Shown piece by piece: positions 13,930-20,574 of a stretch of DNA of 27,629 nucleotides. Position numbers and translations under genes: made by a program. Under the pieces are notes generated by a model. That model made no database searches. It was not told the origin of the DNA and worked only from the letters and a program-made list of their open reading frames with translations. This DNA is from a virus. Numbering within the stretch: position 1 is the stretch's first letter; every line of letters starts with the position of its first letter. The stretch lies in the IMG/VR virus record IMGVR_UViG_3300000115_000141, positions 1 to 27,629 of that record. One strand, 5' to 3'.

Positions 13930-14473
13930 TTACATTCTCGATATTCAAAAATGGACCCGTGAAGTTCTGTCTGTCCCTTCTGAAGAGTTGGGCGGACAGC
14001 CTCCGTGCCCTTACGCACAAGGCACGTGGGATGCTGGACTTGTCGCTGTCGGTATTTGCCACAGTCTGGATGATGTCACTGACGCTCTTGATTTTTTTCC
14101 CGCTAGTAGTAGTGATGTTTTCATCGCTGTTCTTCCTGATGTTGAAAGACCTTCTGCTGAAGAACTGGCCCGTTATGTGGAAGAAAAGAACACAGGTCTG
14201 GTGGCAGAAGACATGTGGCTTATGGCGTACCACCCAGAAGACGATCCATCCGAATACGGATTAGATTATCTGGACGTTGAGTGGGAGCCTGTAGTACCTG
14301 AAGAGTACAGCATGATCTTTATTCAGTATCTTTCAAAGTTGAGGGACGCATCTTATAATCTTGAACAGCAGGGCTATTATGATAAGTGCCCATGGGGGAC
14401 GTACCGTGACCTCGTCCATCGCCGTAACGAGAAAGCAGTAGCTCATGACAAGTTCAGGCCAGACGACATTTGA
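13907..14473 (+). CDS. conserved phage protein with CPYA motif, function unknown
   Basis: 188 aa from GTG 13907, chosen because GGAGG (13894-13898) lies 8 bases upstream; GTG 13892 is an alternative adding five residues. The region WTREVLSVPSEELGGQPPCP followed by YAQ is the hallmark of a family I recognise from cyanophages and other marine phages ('W...VLS....LGG.P.CP(F/Y)A'). Further on are DVFIAVLPD, EELARYVEEKN, HPEDDP and a helical C-terminus (DLVHRRNEKAVAHDKF). It is soluble, with Cys in CPY and later in DKCPWG. No function is known to me. It overlaps the basic microprotein by 23 bases and the next gene by 29. Confidence 0.75.
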   Translation: MQGRPVSDYILDIQKWTREVLSVPSEELGGQPPCPYAQGTWDAGLVAVGICHSLDDVTDALDFFPASSSDVFIAVLPDVERPSAEELARYVEEKNTGLVAEDMWLMAYHPEDDPSEYGLDYLDVEWEPVVPEEYSMIFIQYLSKLRDASYNLEQQGYYDKCPWGTYRDLVHRRNEKAVAHDKFRPDDI

Positions 14474-15116
14474 TCTTACAATTGACGATGTGATCGAACA
14501 GGCTTTTGAGCAGGTCGGCGGTCAGCCTATCAGCGGTGAGGAAGCCCGGTCGGCACGTATATGTCTTAACCTGCTGATGACAGAGTGGCAGAACCGTGGT
14601 GTTCTCCTCTGGAAACTTGCAGATACCCCGGTGACTGTCAGCACGTCTGTCACCGAATATACTCTTAATTCAGATATTATTGATAGTCTCCAGACTACTA
14701 TTACTGTGAACGGTAATGATCTGGAGATGAATCGAATTACTTATCAAGACTATATGAAGCTGCCTGACAAGTCACAGACAGGTCGTCCCACACAGTTCTC
14801 GTTTCTCCGGGGGAAAGACAATGTCAGCATGGTTGTCTGGCCGACTCCTGAACAGACCTACACCATGAACCTACTGGCAATGACTCGGATACAGGATGTG
14901 ACAGCCTCCGCGATCCAGACATCTGATATGCCATTCCGTTTTCTCCCCCCGCTTGTTGACGGACTGGCGTACAAATTGTCATCCCGCCGTCCCGGCATTG
15001 ATTCAGGAAGGATCGGCTTTCTCAAGCAGCAGTACGAGGAATCGTTTGCATTTGCTCTTGAAGAAGATCGTCAGCGTACGTCGATGTTTATCCGTCCCCG
15101 TCTTGGACCTCTCTGA
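14445..15116 (+). CDS. head-completion / tail accessory protein (P22 gp4-like)
   Basis: 223 aa. The start MTSSGQTTFDLTIDDVIEQA is typical of the family that binds under the portal ring, closes the filled head and offers a platform for the tail. It is followed by RICLNLLMTEWQNRGVLLWK, where the W-Q-N-R-G region is well conserved, then a beta-rich middle (TVSTSVTEYTLNSDIIDSLQ) and RPTQFSF and MVVWPTPEQTYTMNL. Length and helix-then-beta order match P22 gp4-like proteins. It overlaps the upstream gene by 29 bases; the alignment of its N-terminus with family members supports this start. The stop overlaps the zinc-ribbon gene. Confidence 0.8.
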   Translation: MTSSGQTTFDLTIDDVIEQAFEQVGGQPISGEEARSARICLNLLMTEWQNRGVLLWKLADTPVTVSTSVTEYTLNSDIIDSLQTTITVNGNDLEMNRITYQDYMKLPDKSQTGRPTQFSFLRGKDNVSMVVWPTPEQTYTMNLLAMTRIQDVTASAIQTSDMPFRFLPPLVDGLAYKLSSRRPGIDSGRIGFLKQQYEESFAFALEEDRQRTSMFIRPRLGPL

Positions 15117-15403
15117 TGGCTACAGGTCGGCGGTCAAACGCTATATGCGACAGGTGTGGGTGGCGGTGTAAGTACATCGAGCTTCTCAATGAAGTTGAGG
15201 TAGGTGTCTGGGTCTGCTCAGAATGTTATGACGGGGCATTCAATGCAGTTAATCATCCACAGAATATGACGAATTCGGACACCACAGATGATCCATCTCT
15301 TGATCATCCCCGACCTGATACGACGGCAGATACGTCAGCAACAGATGATTCGTGGACGCCAGATATGTCGTCTCCGTCGTATCATAACGGACAGGAAGAT
15401 TAG
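15116..15403 (+). CDS. small zinc-ribbon protein
   Basis: 95 aa. Residues ~10-45 contain CDRCGWRCKYIELLNE and VCSECYDGAF: two C-x2-C pairs (plus an extra Cys in the first knuckle) separated by a short hairpin, the plan of a zinc ribbon, followed by NHPQN. Similar small zinc-ribbon proteins occur between neck genes in many phages. The last ~45 residues are low-complexity Asp/Thr/Ser/Pro, probably disordered. It starts on the gp4-like stop codon (TGATG). A structural or assembly role at the neck is inferred from position. Confidence 0.75.
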   Translation: MATGRRSNAICDRCGWRCKYIELLNEVEVGVWVCSECYDGAFNAVNHPQNMTNSDTTDDPSLDHPRPDTTADTSATDDSWTPDMSSPSYHNGQED

Positions 15404-15405
15404 TC

Positions 15406-16062
15406 ATGGCACTTAACTACGCACAGCTACGAACCAACATAATTGAATCTACGGAAAATGACGGGGCAGAGTTTGAGTCTCAGCTTGATCAGTTTATCGG
15501 ACGTGCAGAAACAAGGCTGACTATTGATATTGACGATGCAGGTCTGACCCAGCATCAGTACACACAGGTTGTTGCGTCTGATCCGTTCCTTGGATTGCCG
15601 ACCGGATTTACGATTGTCGAGTCTGCCAACATAACGGCTGACGGGACACGTATCAATCTGCTTAACAGAAACGTAGACTTTATTGCCGACTACTGGCCGG
15701 TACGTACATCTGTCGGGACACCAAAGTATTACGGTCTCTGGGACGACAATACCATCATCGTCGCCCCTACACCTGTCTCAGCATTCCCGATTGAACTGGC
15801 GTTTGTTGTGGCACCGACGGCCATAACTTCTGTTAACCCGACAAACTATTATACTGCTGAAACACCTAACGCCCTGTTCTATGCGTGTATGGTCGAGGCA
15901 GAGCTTTTTAACAAGAACTACGAAGTTGTTAAAATTTGGTCTGAACTTTATACTAAAGAAATTGAATTGCTCCGTAACCGTGCCCGTCGCGCCCGTCGTG
16001 ATGATCTGGAGCCGCGCAACCAACAGGCAAACAACGCCAATACACTTACCGGAGGCTCATAA
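15406..16062 (+). CDS. phage neck/adaptor protein
   Basis: 218 aa; AGGA precedes the ATG at 15406. The N-terminal helical part, LNYAQLRTNIIESTENDGAE then LDQFIGRAETRL, and the beta-rich middle, LPTGFTIVESANI then PKYYGLWDDNTIIVAPTP, are the usual layout of adaptor proteins next to gp4-like head completion proteins. The C-terminal third is a long helix ending in an Arg cluster (LLRNRARRARRDDLEPRNQQ). It would link portal complex and tail. The stop overlaps the next start (TAATG). Confidence 0.75.
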   Translation: MALNYAQLRTNIIESTENDGAEFESQLDQFIGRAETRLTIDIDDAGLTQHQYTQVVASDPFLGLPTGFTIVESANITADGTRINLLNRNVDFIADYWPVRTSVGTPKYYGLWDDNTIIVAPTPVSAFPIELAFVVAPTAITSVNPTNYYTAETPNALFYACMVEAELFNKNYEVVKIWSELYTKEIELLRNRARRARRDDLEPRNQQANNANTLTGGS

Positions 16063-16487
16063 TGGCTATTACTTCAGGAATTTCTATCTCGTTCCGTTCT
16101 CAGATTATGCTTGGTGAGCACGATCTTGATACGGACTCAATTAAACTTGCACTCTATTCTAGTTCTGCTTCTCTGTCGGACGGTACCACGGTCTATACCA
16201 CGTCGAACGAAGTTGTCGGGACAGGCTATTCAGCCGGTGGTGTGGTGCTGACAGGCATTGATGTTACGACTGACTCGTCAGTGGCTGTTGTATCAATCAC
16301 AGATGCGGTTGTCACAGCATCGACGATTACGGCACGTGGTGCCCTTATTTATAATGCATCTCAGGCAAATAAAGCAATTGCCGTATTTGATTTTGGTGCA
16401 GACAAATCTTCTACCGCAGGTGACTTTACAATTCAGTTCCCGGCTGCTGCTGCCGCAACGGCGATCATCCGCATTAAATCTTCGTAG
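16062..16487 (+). CDS. conserved beta-rich virion protein
   Basis: 141 aa with GGAGG upstream of the ATG at 16062. The pattern MAITSGISISFRSQIMLGEH, LALYSSSASLSDGTTVY, NEVVGTGYSAGGVVLTG, ARGALIYNAS, AVFDFGADKSSTAGDF and a hydrophobic C-terminus (AAAAATAIIRIKSS) is one I know from many phage genomes, usually between neck proteins and the first tail fibre. The fold appears all-beta. Its exact place in the virion is not known to me; tail or neck is likely. Confidence 0.75.
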   Translation: MAITSGISISFRSQIMLGEHDLDTDSIKLALYSSSASLSDGTTVYTTSNEVVGTGYSAGGVVLTGIDVTTDSSVAVVSITDAVVTASTITARGALIYNASQANKAIAVFDFGADKSSTAGDFTIQFPAAAAATAIIRIKSS

Positions 16488-16496
16488 GACCGGCCT

Positions 16497-19235
16497 ATGG
16501 CACTGGTTCTTAAAGACAGAGTCAAGGAACAGACTACAACGACAGGAACAGGTACCGTTACTCTGGGCGGCGCTGTATCTGGATTTGATACATTTGCATC
16601 TGTCGGGGACGGCAATACAACTTACTATGCCATTGTCAGCCAGTCTGCCAATGAATGGGAAGTTGGTCTTGGGACGTACACAGCATCTGGGACGACATTG
16701 TCCCGTGACACCATCCTTGAATCATCAAACTCTGACGCGGCTGTAAACTTCTCAGCCGGGACAAAGGATGTTTTTGTTACCTATCCGGCAGATAAATCTG
16801 TGTATGCAGATGCGGCTGGGACAGTAAATGCAGGTGCTATTGCTGCTACATCGCTTACCCTAACTACTGATCTTGCTGTAGCAGATGGTGGTACAGGAGC
16901 CTCGTCGTTAACGGACGGTGGTGTACTTTTAGGATCAGGAACTGGTGCTATTACTCCGATGGCCGTCCTTACTGATGGGCAGATGATTGTTGGTGATGGT
17001 TCAGGTGATCCAGTTGCGGAGAGTGGCGCAACGCTGCGTACGTCGATTGGCGTTGACCCCGCAGGAACAGACAACTCAACAAACGTCACCCTTGCAGGAT
17101 CGCTAGACTATCTGACGATCATTGGGCAGGAGATTACTCGTGGTGCGGTTGTACTAACAACTGATATTTCAGGAACACTTCCGATTGCCAACGGCGGTAC
17201 TAACGCTACCAGCGCGGGTGCGGCGCGAACCGCTCTTGGTGCAGCAGCATCTGGGGCGAACTCTGACATCACCTCGATTACAGGACTGACAACAGACCTG
17301 ACCGTTGCACAGGGTGGCACTGGTGCTGGGACGTTTGCAGCCAACGGAATTTTGTTTGGCAACGGCACGAGTGCGATTGGCGCTACTGCCGTAGGAACTA
17401 GTGGTCATGTTTTAACATCAAATGGGTCTGGGGTAGCTCCGACATTCCAAGCCGCTGCTGCTGGTGGTGCAACAGACATTGATGGCCTGTCTGATGCCTT
17501 AACCAATTCCAGCGGCGGTACTGTTGGCCTCGGAACTGGCGCTCTTGCGGCAGACGACGGTTCTGCGAACCTAAATACTGCACTGGGTTTTGACGCGTTA
17601 AATGATGTAGTTACTGGTTCGCGAAATGTTGCGGTTGGTCATTCTGCGGGATCAAAGGTGACGAGTGGAAACAATACATTTATTGGGGAGAGGGCGGGAC
17701 AGCTCCTCGTCACCGGCTCGGAGAACACGGCAGTAGGCGGTGCTGCGATGATTTCAGCCATCACAGGTAACGGAAATTCTGCGTTCGGTTACGGGGCTTT
17801 AGGCGGCGGCAGTGGCACTTCAATGGGTCAAAACGTCGGGGTAGGTTACCTCGCCGGTTATCGTGTCACTACTGGTGATGGAAATACGATTGTTGGATAC
17901 GATAACGGTGCTACCAATCTTTTAACTACGGGCAGTAACAACATTGTTTTGGGCAATCTGACAAGTGCCTCTAGTGCCACAGTATCGAATGAAATCACGC
18001 TTGGCAACACTAGTGTAGATAAGTTCCGCATTCCCGGTATCAATTTTATAATCAAAGATTCTACTGCGACTGAGGATTACGTTCTTACAGTCGATGCTTC
18101 CGGTGAAGCGGGTTGGGAAGCTGCTGGTGGTGTAACAGACATTGATGGCCTGTCTGATGCCCTGACTAATTCAAGCGGTGCAACCATTGGCCTCGGAACT
18201 GGTGCTCTTGCAGCAGACGATGGCAGCGCGAACAACAATACTGCCTTGGGGTATCAGGCACTTAATGACGCTACAACATCCTCGCGTAATGTAGCCGTTG
18301 GTTATCAGGCACTGGACAATCTGACTACAAGTTTTGGCTATAGCACAGCCGTTGGTTATCAGGCTCTCGACGCAGTAACGACTGGATACGGCAATACTGC
18401 AATTGGCGACAGTGCTTTGAAGACTATCACCACCACACATCACAACACTGCTCTGGGCCGAGATGCTGGTAGTTTAGCTACTGAATCAAATTCCGTCATG
18501 ATCGGGAAGGGTGCCGGTAAAAAAGCCATGACCGGCAGTGTAGTAATCGGGTATGATGCGCTTGAAAGTTCCTCCAACTCCAAGACTGCGACTGCGATAG
18601 GCTACACTTCGCTTAAAGCTAACACAAACGGGGATAATAATACTGCGGTAGGCTATGAAAGTTTAATCCTCAATACAACAGGCAGTAAGAATACCGCACT
18701 CGGTTATACAGCAGGTAATACTACAACTACTGGTTCCAACAATACATTGCTTGGCTATGATGCTGAAGCCTCTAGTGCCACAGTATCGAATGAAATCACG
18801 CTCGGTAATGCTTCAGTAACATCGTTCCGTATACCGGGTGTGGGCTTTTATAGCCTCAATGGCAATGTGGGTATTGGGACATCGGCTCCTGCCAAGCAGC
18901 TATCAATTACCAAGTCTGCTCTTGCCACGATCAATACTCTAACTGATGGGGCAACAATTACTCCTGACTTTGATGCAGGACAAAACTTCTCTGTCACTCT
19001 TGCCGGTAATCGAACACTGGCTAATCCAACAAACATTGATGCAGGTCAGACAGGTTCAATCTTTATAACGCAGGATGGAACAGGCAGTCGTACACTGTCG
19101 TTCGGCTCGTACTGGGACTTTGCCGGTGGTACAGCGCCTACACTATCCACAGCCGCAGGTGCTGTTGATCGAATTGACTACATCGTCAGGACAGGAACGT
19201 CCATACACGCAGTAGCTACTCTCAACTTATCATAA
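16497..19235 (+). CDS. long tail fibre with YadA-head-like repeats
   Basis: 912 aa. The N-terminal ~105 residues (ALVLKDRVKEQTTTTGTGTV, YYAIVSQSANEWEVGLGTYT, KDVFVTYPADKSVYADA) form a module found at the start of many phage fibres, probably the virion anchor. Residues ~120-330 are Gly/Thr/Ala-rich fibre shaft (DGGTGASSL, NGGTNATS). From ~345 to ~780 come repeated NTALGYQAL / NVAVGYQAL units of about 14-20 residues, like the left-handed beta-roll of YadA-type trimeric adhesin heads. The block TDIDGLSDALTNSS onward occurs twice, and TSF/DKFRIPG segments close both copies. Residues 802-912 form a C-terminal domain shared with the fibre at 23536. It should be a homotrimeric receptor-binding fibre. 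Confidence 0.85.
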   Translation: MALVLKDRVKEQTTTTGTGTVTLGGAVSGFDTFASVGDGNTTYYAIVSQSANEWEVGLGTYTASGTTLSRDTILESSNSDAAVNFSAGTKDVFVTYPADKSVYADAAGTVNAGAIAATSLTLTTDLAVADGGTGASSLTDGGVLLGSGTGAITPMAVLTDGQMIVGDGSGDPVAESGATLRTSIGVDPAGTDNSTNVTLAGSLDYLTIIGQEITRGAVVLTTDISGTLPIANGGTNATSAGAARTALGAAASGANSDITSITGLTTDLTVAQGGTGAGTFAANGILFGNGTSAIGATAVGTSGHVLTSNGSGVAPTFQAAAAGGATDIDGLSDALTNSSGGTVGLGTGALAADDGSANLNTALGFDALNDVVTGSRNVAVGHSAGSKVTSGNNTFIGERAGQLLVTGSENTAVGGAAMISAITGNGNSAFGYGALGGGSGTSMGQNVGVGYLAGYRVTTGDGNTIVGYDNGATNLLTTGSNNIVLGNLTSASSATVSNEITLGNTSVDKFRIPGINFIIKDSTATEDYVLTVDASGEAGWEAAGGVTDIDGLSDALTNSSGATIGLGTGALAADDGSANNNTALGYQALNDATTSSRNVAVGYQALDNLTTSFGYSTAVGYQALDAVTTGYGNTAIGDSALKTITTTHHNTALGRDAGSLATESNSVMIGKGAGKKAMTGSVVIGYDALESSSNSKTATAIGYTSLKANTNGDNNTAVGYESLILNTTGSKNTALGYTAGNTTTTGSNNTLLGYDAEASSATVSNEITLGNASVTSFRIPGVGFYSLNGNVGIGTSAPAKQLSITKSALATINTLTDGATITPDFDAGQNFSVTLAGNRTLANPTNIDAGQTGSIFITQDGTGSRTLSFGSYWDFAGGTAPTLSTAAGAVDRIDYIVRTGTSIHAVATLNLS
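17471..18802 (+). repeat. internal duplication within the long tail fibre gene
   Basis: A 28-base sequence is repeated exactly at 17471-17498 and 18134-18161 and opens two similar blocks encoding TDIDGLSDALTNSSG and GLGTGALAADDGSAN. A 35-base sequence is repeated exactly at 17967-18001 and 18768-18802 and lies near the end of each block (encoding ASSATVSNEITLGN). The fibre head was therefore built by duplicating a block of about 0.7 kb. Confidence 0.85.
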
Positions 19236-19245
19236 GGAAAAATCA

Positions 19246-19470
19246 ATGGATAATGAAGTAGAAACACCGGAGCAGATTGCACAGCATTATACGTCTGCCA
19301 TGGATAGCGTCACGCTGCTCGAAAAGGTTGCCGCTGATCCTGACGCATACACGGATGATCCGACAGTCGTGGAGCGAAACGTCGAGCATCTTGAAATTGT
19401 GGTTGGCTGGGATTTTTGGACGGACGAAGACCTGACACCGTTTCATAATGCAATCGCATCTAATACTTAG
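19246..19470 (+). CDS. small acidic conserved phage protein
   Basis: 74 aa; AAGGAAAAAT precedes the ATG at 19246. It is acidic and helical with RNVEHLEIVVGWDFWTDEDL followed by TPFHNAIAS at the C-terminus, a pattern seen in small proteins next to tail fibre genes in other phages. It may be a fibre-associated or assembly protein; the role is unknown. It sits between two fibre-type genes. Confidence 0.7.
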   Translation: MDNEVETPEQIAQHYTSAMDSVTLLEKVAADPDAYTDDPTVVERNVEHLEIVVGWDFWTDEDLTPFHNAIASNT

Positions 19471-19478
19471 GAATAACA

Positions 19479-20561
19479 ATGTTTGGGATGTCGTCGTTCT
19501 CAGAACTTCCGTTTTCAACGGAACAGAGTCAGACGGCGGCTGTAGCATTAGTAGGACAGTCTCTTGATGCGGTAACGGGTACACTTACCATTACCGGCAA
19601 GGGACTTGTTACTCTTACCGGACAGTCAGTAGATATTCTTGAAGGTACAGTTACTACTGCTATTTCAGCAAGTGTTTCTCTTACCGGTCAATCTCTCGAC
19701 ATCGATGAAGGTACAGTTACAGTTACTACTAAAGCTGTAATTCCTCTTACCGGACAATCTCTCGACATCGATGAAGGCACCATTACAGTTGCTACTGAAG
19801 CTGTAATTCCTCTTACCGGACAGTCCCTCGACATTAATGAAGGTACAGTTACTACTGATATTTCAGCAGATGTTCCTCTTACCGGACAATCTCTCGACAT
19901 CGATGAAGGCACCATTACAGTTGCTACTGAAGCTGTAATTCCTCTTACCGGACAGTCTCTCGATATCGATGAAGGCACAGTTTCAATTGTCATACATCAT
20001 ACGGTTACTCTTACCGGACAATCTGTTGATGCTGATACTGGAACTATTTCTATTTCTGGGGAAGCGTCTACCACTTTAACTGGTCAGTCAGTTGATATTG
20101 TTGAAGGCACACCAACGGTTGCTATAAATACGTCTGTTCCTTTAACGGGACAGTCTCTCGACATCGATGAAGGCACAGTACAAATTCTTCAGTCAGTTGT
20201 AGTTACGCTGACAGGGGAGTCTGTTGATGCTGATACTGGAACTATTTCTATTTCTGGGGAAGCGTCTACCACTTTAACTGGTCAGTCAGTTGATATTGTT
20301 GAAGGCACACCAACGGTTGCAGCAGATGCTACTGCCGTAGTAACAGGACAGAGCCTGTCTACCGAGTACGGTACGCTGACAATTACCGGTACAGCGAACG
20401 TCTTTCCAACTGGGCAGTCTGTTGATATAGTACTCGGACAATACCCTGTTTGGATTGTCGTCCCTGTCGGACCAGACGATGTTTGGACGACGGTATCGAC
20501 AGGAGCAGCAGATGCGTGGACCACGGTAACTGCCGGTCCCGGAAACACATGGATAAATTGA
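19479..20561 (+). CDS. tandem-repeat structural protein (fourteen 22-residue TGQS repeats)
   Basis: 360 aa. After a 22-residue N-terminus, residues 23-330 are fourteen units of exactly 22 residues with consensus PLTGQSLDIDEGTxTVxxxAxI. Strand-turn-strand spacing and invariant G at the turns suggest a repetitive beta structure (solenoid, or stacked small beta domains). The last 30 residues carry two DxWTTVxxG motifs (DDVWTTVSTG, DAWTTVTAG) and end in NTWIN, perhaps a capping or anchoring segment. Similar Gly/Thr/Val repeat proteins occur in marine phage tail regions without known function. The location among adhesins suggests a virion surface or host-binding role. Confidence 0.75.
   Translation: MFGMSSFSELPFSTEQSQTAAVALVGQSLDAVTGTLTITGKGLVTLTGQSVDILEGTVTTAISASVSLTGQSLDIDEGTVTVTTKAVIPLTGQSLDIDEGTITVATEAVIPLTGQSLDINEGTVTTDISADVPLTGQSLDIDEGTITVATEAVIPLTGQSLDIDEGTVSIVIHHTVTLTGQSVDADTGTISISGEASTTLTGQSVDIVEGTPTVAINTSVPLTGQSLDIDEGTVQILQSVVVTLTGESVDADTGTISISGEASTTLTGQSVDIVEGTPTVAADATAVVTGQSLSTEYGTLTITGTANVFPTGQSVDIVLGQYPVWIVVPVGPDDVWTTVSTGAADAWTTVTAGPGNTWIN
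19545..20468 (+). repeat. 66-bp tandem repeat array, 14 units
   Basis: The array encodes the 22-residue units. Some copies are identical at DNA level over long runs: 85 bp at 19741-19825 and 19873-19957 (offset 132, two units), and 101 bp at 20022-20122 and 20220-20320 (offset 198, three units). Others differ by many synonymous changes. Long perfect copies indicate recent unequal recombination or gene conversion, so unit number may vary between relatives. Confidence 0.95.
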
Positions 20562-20574
20562 GGCGTAACGACGC

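Noticed and set aside
16781-17368. Antisense ORFs opposite the long tail fibre gene
   Set aside because: Their Pro/Ala/Val/Ser-rich products mirror the Gly/Thr/Ala codons of the sense strand; they have no start signals and the sense frame is clearly coding.
19688-19993. Repetitive antisense ORF opposite the 22-residue repeat array
   Set aside because: It is open only because the sense repeats lack the complementary stop triplets; it is a shadow of the repeat unit.
19545-20468. Possible CRISPR array because of regular spacing
   Set aside because: The 66-bp units are wholly coding, have no unique spacers, and the repeated part changes with codon degeneracy.
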